Shown here in pieces: positions 1 through 5,530 of a stretch of 6,950 nt of DNA. The position numbers and the translations under genes are program-made. Origin of the DNA: Thermoplasmata archaeon. Its GTDB lineage: Archaea > Thermoplasmatota > E2 > DHVEG-1 > B18-G2. The notes under the pieces are model-generated. The model saw only the letters and a program-made list of their open reading frames with translations, made no database searches and was not told the origin of the DNA. The stretch lies in NCBI GenBank assembly GCA_021161685.1, contig JAGHAD010000038.1:1-6950 (forward strand), in the 5' to 3' direction. Within the stretch, counting starts at the first letter, position 1. Each line of letters begins with the position of its first letter.

Positions 1-122
1 GAGTGGTAGATAAGCTAATCGAAGCGGGGATAGCAAAAGAAAAAAATTGCTACGTAGCAACTTCACCAAGGGAAGCTGTGGAAATGGCTTTTCACGCTAT
101 TAAATCGCACCAGACGCCCTGA
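1..122 (+). CDS. 3' end of an unidentified protein-coding gene (partial)
   Basis: A reading frame is open from the left edge (first full codon at position 3) to a TGA at 120-122, giving the last 39 residues of a protein that starts outside the window. The tail begins VVDKLIEAGIAKEKN, contains CYVATSPREAVEMAF and ends in SHQTP. The mix of Leu/Ile/Ala with Glu/Lys looks like the helical end of a soluble protein, and there is no membrane segment. I do not recognise the family. Its last 23 nt (100-122) overlap the 3' end of the opposing winged-helix gene, so the two genes converge. The other two + strand frames have stops within the first 13 bases, which supports this frame, but 120 bases is little evidence. 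Confidence 0.55.
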   Translation, partial: VVDKLIEAGIAKEKNCYVATSPREAVEMAFHAIKSHQTP

Positions 123-351
123 TGAAATCCACACCTTCGCTCGTTATTCTTAAAGCATTCCATTCTTCATCTTCAGGAGTAACCTCCACCAAATTTTTCT
201 TTCTGAGAGCTTCCACAATCTTATCGATCTCGTAGCAAGTACTCAATCTTCTTTCAAACTCTCTTCTCGGCATGTATTTACTGAAATTCTCCGCCCACCA
301 GACATAGAGGATCTTCAAAGCCCTCTTCTGCGTATCATCGATCCCTTTCAT
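100..351 (-). CDS. Small winged-helix DNA-binding-like protein
   Basis: This is an 83-aa protein if it starts at the ATG at 349-351; a GTG at 367-369 in the same frame would add six residues (MVKFYI). I prefer the ATG because an AT-rich TATA-like box at 374-383 lies about 27 nt upstream, as expected for a leaderless archaeal transcript, and nothing like a ribosome site precedes the GTG. In ATG numbering, a first helix (about 5-22, TQKRALKILYVWW) is followed by MPRREFERRL (27-36), then a likely recognition helix (about 39-54, CYEIDKIVEALRKKNL), then a wing-like stretch and the ending LRITSEGVDFI typical of winged-helix proteins. It lies 39 nt downstream of the glycosyltransferase stop (21 nt if the GTG is used), so co-transcription is possible. 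The target is unknown, and its small size also fits a protein-interaction role. Confidence 0.75.
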   Translation of the reverse strand: MKGIDDTQKRALKILYVWWAENFSKYMPRREFERRLSTCYEIDKIVEALRKKNLVEVTPEDEEWNALRITSEGVDFIRASGAI

Positions 352-373
352 GATATAGAATTTCACCACGGGA

Positions 374-383
374 TTATTAAAGG
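374..383 (-). promoter_or_regulatory. TATA-like box before the winged-helix gene
   Basis: On the - strand this reads CTTTAATAAT. Its centre is about 27 nt upstream of the ATG at 351, the spacing expected if transcription starts at or next to the start codon (leaderless). It lies in the 21-nt gap between the glycosyltransferase stop and the GTG codon, so the small gene could be transcribed on its own as well as by read-through. This is a match by eye to an AT-rich consensus, so it is a suggestion only. Confidence 0.4.
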
Positions 384-390
384 TTGTCCA

Positions 391-1614
391 CTAATAGATT
401 GAAACGAAATAATCGAACTTATCTTCAAAGATTTCTGCCTGCCTCTGTATAACTTTTTCAGCTTCGTTTATGTCCATATCTTTAACTTCTTTTGCATAGC
501 TCACAAATCGTCCTATCCATAATGGCTTTAAACCCTCTAGCAAAACATACCTGTCCACATCCTTATCAAGAGATTTGTATGCAGATGCAAAGTTGTAGAC
601 AATTTCTGCCCAGATCTCGGCATCGATGGAACCATTAATCGTTCTTTCCAACTTGCTAAAAACATCCGGTTGCAAAAATCTCTTTATGACCTTTCTCATG
701 CTGTTAAAGCCCTTTTTAAATTCAATTTCTAATCCATCTATGTTTATCTTTACCGGTATGGGTTTCTGCGCGAAGCTCTCTCTGTAGAAAGACCTTCTTT
801 TGAACCTTTCTCTACTCTTCCAAACGTTCTCATAATATTTTGCCAGTTCGAACATCTTCCCAGTTACTTGTCTGAACATCGGTATTAGCCCCTTTTCTGG
901 CTCCAAATACCTGGTAGTTGATTCGTGTATCTTCAATGTATACAAGCTTTCCCTTATGGATAAACCTTCTGCCGCCGCTACGGTTACAATAAATATATCG
1001 ATGCCAAAATCATTTGGAAAGAGCGGATGCCGAAGGAGGATTTCGTAGAGATTTTTTGATAACCCAAACTCTCCAGCGATAGGCTGTCTTATGTCGACCG
1101 AATAAAGAGTCCTTGTAAAGGGATAGGCGAGGTGATTTGTTATGACCGCATCGTACTTATCCCTTATATAGAAAGGAACGGTCAGGTCTGCTCTACCGTA
1201 GAGAATTGGACCCGCTATCGATTCTATCCATTTGGGTCTTATGCTCAGTAAATCCCCATCTACCAAGATCACGCATTTTGCATCTAGATATTTCGCGGCT
1301 TTAAGTATGGTTCTTATTCCGGATCCTTTTCCCCTTCCTCCGATATCATTGGTTACAATTTTGGAGATGGTATTGTAAGGCTGAAAAAGCTCTGCAAGTT
1401 CGAAGGTTCTATCAGTTGATGGACCTATGCTAACCGCAATTGCCTTCCTGTATTCTGGAAAAAAGGCATAAAGCCCTTCATTCACCACATTTAATACATG
1501 TAGTATGGTACTTTCAACATCCTTACAAAGTATACCAACGAGAATATCAATGGGTTTGATCCTGTTGCACTTCTTGATAAGGGCTTCTTCCATCCTTCTG
1601 CTTTCTTCGTTCAT
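391..1614 (-). CDS. GT81/GT78-like glycosyltransferase, GT-A fold, possibly glucosyl- or mannosyl-glycerate type
   Basis: A 407-aa soluble protein with the layout of a retaining GT-A glycosyltransferase. What is seen: an N-terminal nucleotide-sugar fold with VSIGPSTDRT (61-70), a glycine/lysine loop GGRGKGSG (92-99), the metal-binding DxD as VDGD (118-121), a QPIAGEFGLS segment (177-186), FGID (203-206) and a His in LKIHEST (His230). The order DxD, Q-P-(L/I)-x-G-E, G-(V/I)-(E/D)-I, then a metal-ligand His is the pattern I know from glucosyl-3-phosphoglycerate synthase (GT81) and mannosylglycerate synthase (GT78), which make compatible-solute precursors. From about residue 240 on is a helical C-terminal region of some 165 residues. 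There is no signal peptide or membrane helix. The donor and acceptor cannot be read from the sequence. The ATG at 1612-1614 is supported by a TATA-like box about 29 nt upstream; a second ATG at 1593 (Met8) is possible. Confidence 0.85.
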   Translation of the reverse strand: MNEESRRMEEALIKKCNRIKPIDILVGILCKDVESTILHVLNVVNEGLYAFFPEYRKAIAVSIGPSTDRTFELAELFQPYNTISKIVTNDIGGRGKGSGIRTILKAAKYLDAKCVILVDGDLLSIRPKWIESIAGPILYGRADLTVPFYIRDKYDAVITNHLAYPFTRTLYSVDIRQPIAGEFGLSKNLYEILLRHPLFPNDFGIDIFIVTVAAAEGLSIRESLYTLKIHESTTRYLEPEKGLIPMFRQVTGKMFELAKYYENVWKSRERFKRRSFYRESFAQKPIPVKINIDGLEIEFKKGFNSMRKVIKRFLQPDVFSKLERTINGSIDAEIWAEIVYNFASAYKSLDKDVDRYVLLEGLKPLWIGRFVSYAKEVKDMDINEAEKVIQRQAEIFEDKFDYFVSIY

Positions 1615-1639
1615 TTTTCTCAGGCAAATGCCATAAGCG

Positions 1640-1652
1640 ATAAAAATTTTTA
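1640..1652 (-). promoter_or_regulatory. TATA-like box of the glycosyltransferase gene; palindromic A/T tract
   Basis: A perfect palindrome TAAAAATTTTTA occupies 1641-1652; on the - strand the box-A-like part TTTTTAT is at 1640-1646. Its centre is about 29 nt upstream of the ATG at 1614, consistent with a leaderless or very short-leader archaeal mRNA. The duplicated insertion target (1657-1664) begins only five bases further upstream, so the mobile element stops just short of this core promoter. Because the box is palindromic it could once have served both directions. Confidence 0.5.
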
Positions 1653-1656
1653 CTGT

Positions 1657-1664
1657 GAGAAGTC
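1657..1664. repeat. Target-site duplication, left copy
   Basis: GAGAAGTC directly abuts the left terminal repeat of the mobile element. The matching copy at 2306-2313 is GATAAGTC, seven of eight bases identical. An 8-bp duplication is the length made by IS6-family elements. The single mismatch suggests the insertion is old enough to have collected a substitution. Confidence 0.75.
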
Positions 1665-1676
1665 GGTGCTGTCAAC
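1665..1676. repeat. Terminal inverted repeat, left end of the IS6-like element
   Basis: GGTGCTGTCAAC, the exact reverse complement of 2294-2305. The transposase stop (TAA at 1677-1679) begins at the very next base. The general form resembles the GG...CTGT... ends of IS6-family elements. Confidence 0.88.
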
Positions 1677-1987
1677 TTAAGCATTGTGGATCACCTCCCG
1701 CAATGCTATAGTAAATCTCTCAAATTCATCTTTAACCTCTACTCCTCTCATAGAGGACCGGTGAGAGTCTATGCAAAGTCATATGGCTTCTGACTCAGTT
1801 ATAATAAAATGCATACAGGTTCAACTACCTGTAAACATGCTCTACTCTCCACCTCTCACTTGGAAAGTAGTTATCGAATACCCTTGTCCTGTCCTTGACC
1901 GTTTCTATTAATCATGTAATTCCTTACTCCACCAGATACAATCTTATGCTCTATACCATACCTTCTCAGCACAAGGTACCACGAACC

Positions 1988-2012
1988 ACCATCTGTTATG
2001 GCAACAGATGGT
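1988..2012. repeat. Perfect 10-bp inverted repeat with 5-nt loop inside the transposase remnant
   Basis: ACCATCTGTT is followed by ATGGC and then AACAGATGGT. The right arm can pair instead with a second copy of the left motif: ACAGATG at 2004-2010 with CATCTGT at 2016-2022. On the - strand it covers the codons around the ITDGG catalytic motif, so coding constraint and chance may be enough to explain it. Confidence 0.6.
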
Positions 2013-2143
2013 AGACATCTGTACATCCTCTGCATCCCTCTTAAGAGTTTCTTACAAGCTAGATTTGTTCTGCTCCTCTTTATGAAAGGTTCTATCGTGG
2101 AAGATACCCTCTGAAAAACAAACCCGAGAGGTAAAGGAATACG

Positions 2144-2165
2144 CTGTAGAGAATAACCTCTACAG
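2144..2165. repeat. Perfect 8-bp hairpin at a transposase frameshift
   Basis: CTGTAGAG, loop AATAAC, then CTCTACAG. It lies at the point where the transposase changes frame between RKRKN and PVEVILYS. Nothing shows that it acts as a terminator or regulator: there is no T-tract directly after it on either strand. Confidence 0.55.
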
Positions 2166-2266
2166 GTGTTCTTTCTCTTACGATGACGGATTTTTCTCTC
2201 AACAATTCTCTTAACAATTGCACTCATCCCCCTCCAATTGGATATCACCTCAAGCAAAATGGGTGC

Positions 2267-2281
2267 AATTATTTTTTATTC
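2267..2281. promoter_or_regulatory. AT-rich box inside the IS end, possible outward promoter toward the helicase
   Basis: Reading AATTATTTTTTATTC on the + strand, this is the most TATA-like stretch near the right end of the element. On the + strand a start about 26 nt downstream would fall near 2302, leaving a leader of some 50 nt before the helicase ATG at 2353. On the - strand the same tract is well placed to have driven the transposase (ATG at 2227). No direct evidence of activity can be had from sequence alone. Confidence 0.3.
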
Positions 2282-2293
2282 TTTCAGGCTAAT

Positions 2294-2305
2294 GTTGACA
2301 GCACC
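2294..2305. repeat. Terminal inverted repeat, right end of the IS6-like element
   Basis: GTTGACAGCACC, the exact reverse complement of 1665-1676. It lies 47 bp before the helicase ATG at 2353. Confidence 0.88.
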
Positions 2306-2313
2306 GATAAGTC
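2306..2313. repeat. Target-site duplication, right copy
   Basis: GATAAGTC directly follows the right terminal repeat and matches GAGAAGTC at 1657-1664 in seven of eight positions. Removing the element and one copy rejoins an intergenic region of about 89 bp between the glycosyltransferase and helicase start codons. Confidence 0.75.
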
Positions 2314-2352
2314 GCCAACAAATCTTTGTATTTCTTCTTAGATTTCAATACG

Positions 2353-4284
2353 ATGGATTTGTTTCCATACAAGTACAGACCTTACCAGAAGGAAATCGTT
2401 GAAAGCATAAGAAATTGTCTGGAAAAAAGGAAACACCTAGTTCTAGAATCCGGAACCGGATCCGGTAAAACGATATGTGCACTATCTGCAGTTCTTCCCT
2501 TTGCTAGAGACAATGAGAAAAAAATTGTATATGCAACACGCACAAACGCCCAGCAAAGGCAAGTTATCCTTGAATTCAGAGCAATAAAGAAGAATTTCCC
2601 AACAGAAACCCAAGGGATGCTTGCTGTTGCCTTGCAAGGGAGATCGCACATGTGTCTATTGGTTAGAAACAATCCAAGCTTGGAGAAAGGTTCTGCAGAT
2701 GAGCTTGCAAGGCTATGTGCGCAGGAGAAGAAAAAGGCGAGGAGAAATGAAGATGGATGTGAATTTTTCAGAAATTGCATTAGAAATATTGAGGAAATAG
2801 ATAAGGCGATGGAATGGATAAAGGAAAATCTTCCACTTGCTGAGGAAGTTTTAAAGTACTGCGAAGAAAGGAAGATCTGTCCATATGAGATAAGCAGAAA
2901 TTTGGTTGGAGATGCATTGATGGTAGTGGTTCCTTACATCTATGTTTTTGATTCCACTCTAAGGAATTTGCTCTTAGACTGGCTCGGTGTATCAGAAAAG
3001 GACGTTATACTCATCATAGATGAAGCCCATAACCTACCCGATTACCTTAGAGACTTGATGTCAACTTATCTGAGCATGTATGCATTGAACAACTGCTTGA
3101 ATGAGGTGGAAAACCATGGAGATCTTTCCATCTTGCAAGGAAAGTTGAGCATCTACGAATTTGTGGAAAAAGCAAAAATTACCTTGGATGAGCTGAGGAA
3201 GGACTTTTTAGGTGAGTTGAATGATGGAGAGAAAGATGCTTTACTACCACCAGACTCATTCATTGAAGAGCTCTTTGAGAAGATAGATGTTGATACAAAA
3301 GAAATTGACTTGGTGATAGATGCATTGATAGCGTATGGGGAGCAGGTTAAAAGGTTAAAGGAAAGTGAAGGAAAGCTTCCAAGGTCTTACATTTACAGGT
3401 TGGGAGAATTTCTGTCTGTATGGAATACTGCACACGAAGATTTTTACATAAGGTTAATCGTGGATCAGACCAATGGAAAAAATCCGAGGTTAGAGCTGTA
3501 TTGTTTGGATCCATCTGTTGGAGGAGAGGTTATCCACAGGTTTTACACATCCATTCACATGTCTGGAACCCTTTCCCCTTTGGATGAATACAAGGATTCG
3601 CTTGGTCTACCAGAGGATACAGATCTCATTTCTTTTCCTTCTCCATTTCAAAGAAAGAACAGAAAGGTCATTTATGTAGGAAATGTCACAACCAAGTATG
3701 ATGAATTAAAACAGAGGCACCATTTAATGGACAGGATAGAAAGTTACATATGCTCCATCTGCAACTCCTTCAAAAGGAATACGATCGTTTTCTTCCCCAG
3801 TTTTGAATTGATGAACGCATTCTTGGATAGAAAAATTACGGAGAAAATCTCTAGAAAGGTTTATGTTGAAAAGAGAGAAATGAAGCAATCCGAGCTTATG
3901 GATATAGTTCGAGATTTCAAATCTTCCAAGGGTTCTATCCTTTTTTCGGTGATCGGAGGGAGGATAAGCGAAGGGATGGACTTTCCCGCAGAAGAGCTCG
4001 AAATTGCAATTGTGGTTGGAATTCCTTATCCAAAACCAACGGCTAGGCAGAGAGGCTTGCAGAGATACTATCAAAAGAAGTTTGGGAAAGGATGGGAATA
4101 TACGGTGAAAGCCCCGACTGCAAGAAAGTTGCTCCAAGCTATAGGGAGATTGATAAGAAGCGAAACCGATAGGGGTATTGCCATCATTTTGGATAGGAGA
4201 GCACCAAGATTCAGAGGGTACATCAGGGATTTAACGCTAACTAGGAATCCTATCCACGATATCGAGAAATTCTTCCTGAGCTAA
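2353..4284 (+). CDS. XPD/Rad3-family Fe-S DNA helicase (superfamily 2)
   Basis: A 643-aa ATP-dependent helicase of the XPD/Rad3 family, whose studied archaeal members unwind DNA 5' to 3' and are linked to repair. Numbered from the ATG at 2353: Walker A ESGTGSGKT (32-40); four cysteines placed as in XPD Fe-S domains (Cys101 in SHMC, Cys122 in LARLC, Cys136 in GCEFF, Cys176 in ICPYE); Walker B IDEAHN (222-227); a helical arch-like insertion (about 240-370); then helicase domain 2 with HMSGTLSP (402-409), GGRISEGMDFP (535-545) and motif VI QAIGRLIRS (595-603). All key motifs look intact. Two further cysteines (142, 170) lie in the Fe-S region. A TTG at 2326 would add nine residues of unlikely make-up (MYFFLDFNT), so the ATG opening MDLFPYKYRPYQ is preferred. 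No clear ribosome site precedes it. It could also be a DinG-like relative, but the Fe-S spacing and motifs favour XPD. Confidence 0.93.
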   Translation: MDLFPYKYRPYQKEIVESIRNCLEKRKHLVLESGTGSGKTICALSAVLPFARDNEKKIVYATRTNAQQRQVILEFRAIKKNFPTETQGMLAVALQGRSHMCLLVRNNPSLEKGSADELARLCAQEKKKARRNEDGCEFFRNCIRNIEEIDKAMEWIKENLPLAEEVLKYCEERKICPYEISRNLVGDALMVVVPYIYVFDSTLRNLLLDWLGVSEKDVILIIDEAHNLPDYLRDLMSTYLSMYALNNCLNEVENHGDLSILQGKLSIYEFVEKAKITLDELRKDFLGELNDGEKDALLPPDSFIEELFEKIDVDTKEIDLVIDALIAYGEQVKRLKESEGKLPRSYIYRLGEFLSVWNTAHEDFYIRLIVDQTNGKNPRLELYCLDPSVGGEVIHRFYTSIHMSGTLSPLDEYKDSLGLPEDTDLISFPSPFQRKNRKVIYVGNVTTKYDELKQRHHLMDRIESYICSICNSFKRNTIVFFPSFELMNAFLDRKITEKISRKVYVEKREMKQSELMDIVRDFKSSKGSILFSVIGGRISEGMDFPAEELEIAIVVGIPYPKPTARQRGLQRYYQKKFGKGWEYTVKAPTARKLLQAIGRLIRSETDRGIAIILDRRAPRFRGYIRDLTLTRNPIHDIEKFFLS

Positions 4285-4287
4285 GGC

Positions 4288-4458
4288 TTATTCTGGCAAA
4301 AGGTTAGGTATGCCATCTTCAATTTTGTACACCTTCCCACAGTTTTTACACAGAAGTTCTCCCTCTATTATCTCTCCATTTTCTTCTCTCTTACTTTTAA
4401 GCTCAAGGTCTCCTTTGCAAATGGGACAGCACACAATATCAAGGAGTTCTCTCCTCAT
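4288..4458 (-). CDS. Trm112-like zinc-ribbon protein (methyltransferase-activator family)
   Basis: A 56-aa protein beginning MRRELLDIVCCPICKGDLEL and ending KVYKIEDGIPNLLPE. Two cysteine pairs, CPIC (Cys11, Cys14) and CKNC (Cys37, Cys40), form a zinc ribbon, and the IxDGIPxLLP ending is the hallmark of the Trm112/YcaR family. Trm112 proteins bind and stabilise several SAM-dependent methyltransferases that modify tRNA, rRNA and release factors; archaeal members have been shown to do the same. The ATG at 4456-4458 has a GGGGA ribosome site at 4465-4469, six nt before it. The gene overlaps the end of the upstream HD-nuclease gene by 20 nt in another frame, so translation is probably coupled. Its stop lies 3 nt from the end of the opposing helicase gene. 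Which methyltransferase it serves is not visible in the window. Confidence 0.88.
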   Translation of the reverse strand: MRRELLDIVCCPICKGDLELKSKREENGEIIEGELLCKNCGKVYKIEDGIPNLLPE

Positions 4459-5530
4459 CTATCTTCCCCAAGTAAAAAGGCTTCTTTCTACCTAAATCTT
4501 TATCCCATATGAGTCCCCAGCTTTCTTCGTTGATTCTTCTCTCCTCTTCCACCTTCTGCAAATGATACTTGATCTGAGAATCCATTAAATCTGCGTAGTG
4601 CAAAACCAAAGCTTCAACGAACTTTGGTATTTCTGGAGAACCCCATTCATGCCTACCGTGATGGCTTACTATCATGTGGGATATTTGATTTTCCAAATCC
4701 CTTGGAAAGTTCATCCCTTCTTCCCTCAGCTCCCTTATTTTCTCTCTAACCATTCTGTCTCCAAGAACTATATGCCCAACAAACTCCCCTTCTTCAGTTT
4801 TGTCTATTATGGACGTACATTCGTACTGCTCCACCTTACCTATATCATGTAGGGCGGCGCCAGCTATCAGCAAATCTTTATCTAATGAAGGGTTCAGCTC
4901 AGCCATGTATTCACAGATCTTCACAACATTGAGGGTATGTTCTAGGTTTCCTCCTATGTAGTTGTGGTGATGAGATATTGCAGATGGGGTATGGGCAAAC
5001 TTGTTAGCAAATGATGGATCATTGAAGAAAGCGAGGAGCAATCTTTTGAGATAAGGATTTTTCACCTTATCTATCTCCCTTCTCAGTTGAACAAAGAGTT
5101 CCCTTATCTTAGCTTCTCCAAGAGATGGTATGAAATCTTCTAGATAGTACTCTTCCGGCAAGCATTTCCTTATGCCTCCGCTATCCTCACTTATCGATAT
5201 TTGAATGTCATTTTCATAGAGTTCAGCATTTCCAGATTGAATGAGAATGACATCTCCAACCTTAAAACTGCTAAAAATCTTCTGCAATCTCTCCCTGTTC
5301 GTTCCTCCCCAGAATTTCGCTTTTATTTCTCCGGTTTTGTCTCCAACGACAAGATCAAACCAGATTCCTTTCTTGTAAGGTCTCGGAGGAGATTTTCTTT
5401 TCACTGCGAAAAAATCGTTCACGACATCTCCAACCTTGATATCTTTAACAAATTGTTTTTTCCTTCTTCTCTCAATTCCAGCGGGCAATTGAGCTTGATC
5501 CATATCTTTCTTAAATATCTCCTCAGACAT
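4439..5530 (-). CDS. OB-fold plus HD-domain protein, YhaM-like 3'-5' exoribonuclease candidate
   Basis: A 363-aa soluble protein. After a short basic leader (RRRKKQF, 21-27) comes an OB nucleic-acid-binding domain (about 28-115, with VGDVVNDFFAVKRK and GDKTGEIKAKFW), then an HD metal-dependent phosphohydrolase domain (about 165-320). Metal-site residues are visible as HHHNY (187-191), GGNLEHT (His198), LHDIGK (His228-Asp229), GHIVLG (His253), SHHG (His290-His291) and YADLMD (Asp314). The OB-then-HD order is that of Bacillus YhaM, a 3'-5' exoribonuclease of about 314 residues; the extra length here is the basic N-terminus and a charged C-terminal tail. The start overlaps the end of the beta-CASP hydrolase gene by 8 nt (ATGTCTGA), a strong sign of one operon. 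A later ATG (5503) is possible. The exact substrate (RNA, ssDNA or nucleotides) is inferred from the family. Confidence 0.87.
   Translation of the reverse strand: MSEEIFKKDMDQAQLPAGIERRRKKQFVKDIKVGDVVNDFFAVKRKSPPRPYKKGIWFDLVVGDKTGEIKAKFWGGTNRERLQKIFSSFKVGDVILIQSGNAELYENDIQISISEDSGGIRKCLPEEYYLEDFIPSLGEAKIRELFVQLRREIDKVKNPYLKRLLLAFFNDPSFANKFAHTPSAISHHHNYIGGNLEHTLNVVKICEYMAELNPSLDKDLLIAGAALHDIGKVEQYECTSIIDKTEEGEFVGHIVLGDRMVREKIRELREEGMNFPRDLENQISHMIVSHHGRHEWGSPEIPKFVEALVLHYADLMDSQIKYHLQKVEEERRINEESWGLIWDKDLGRKKPFYLGKIDEERTP

Larger units (their letters stand above)
1677..2227 (-). pseudogene. IS6-like DDE transposase, broken by an internal deletion, frameshifts and stops
   Basis: Fragments of one transposase run in order on the - strand but in changing frames. 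From the likely ATG at 2225-2227 (preceded by GGAGG) they read MSAIVKRIVERKIRHRKRKN; then, in another frame from about 2166, PVEVILYSVFLYLSGL; then back to VSSTIEPFIKRSRT (to about 2068). A gap follows where family members carry some 50-60 residues with the first catalytic Asp. The gene resumes with ITDGG (second Asp, codon at 1991-1993) and YGIEHKIVSGGVRNY, shifts frame near 1914 into LIETVKDRTRVFDNYFP, meets TAG at 1825-1827 and TGA at 1795-1797, and shifts again near 1740 to end in EVKDEFERFTIALREVIHNA with TAA at 1677-1679. Near 1914 there are 16 nt where about 21 are expected, so the catalytic Glu codon also appears lost. An unbroken frame at 1871-2257 exists but is only part of this gene. 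It is not functional. Confidence 0.85.
1665..2305 (-). mobile_element. Decayed IS6-like insertion sequence, 641 bp
   Basis: The element is bounded by perfect 12-bp terminal inverted repeats (GGTGCTGTCAAC at 1665-1676 and its reverse complement at 2294-2305) and by 8-bp direct repeats outside them (7/8 identical). Counting one base pair of each flank that happens to match on either side, the inverted match extends to 14 bp. It carries a single transposase gene on the - strand whose stop codon touches the left repeat. At 641 bp it is shorter than the roughly 700-800 bp usual for archaeal IS6 elements, because the gene has lost an internal stretch and has frameshifts and stops. The intact ends mean it could still be moved by a related transposase supplied from elsewhere in the genome. 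It sits between the glycosyltransferase and helicase promoters. Confidence 0.88.

Noticed and set aside
36..50. Terminator for the winged-helix gene at the T7 run
   Set aside because: Seven T on the - strand about 55 nt past the stop could terminate in archaea, but the run lies in AAA/GAA codons of the opposing gene, so it is not distinctive enough to annotate.
1811..1840. Stem-loop GCATACAGGT...ACCTGTAAACATGC as a regulatory RNA element
   Set aside because: It has only a 6-bp core stem with an uneven outer pairing, inside a decaying transposase and without a T-tract. It is noted only for its place next to a stop codon.
1871..2257. A 128-codon open frame inside the mobile element as a stand-alone gene
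   Set aside because: Its residues match an IS6-like transposase only in patches, and the rest of that protein continues in other frames. It is the longest unbroken piece of a pseudogene.
2326..2352. TTG at 2326 as the helicase start
   Set aside because: It adds MYFFLDFNT, which does not resemble the start of XPD proteins, and it has no ribosome site. The ATG at 2353 gives a typical beginning.
2382..2780. Open frame on the strand opposite the helicase
   Set aside because: It is a shadow of the helicase gene, rich in Ser, Phe and Cys with no recognisable domain. The same holds for 3724-4137 on the - strand.
4310..4495. Open frame on the + strand after the helicase
   Set aside because: It is antisense to the Trm112-like gene and the end of the HD-nuclease gene, is Ser/Leu-rich and has no family features. 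The + strand frames at 4598-4852, 5201-5563 and 5529-5783 are likewise shadows.
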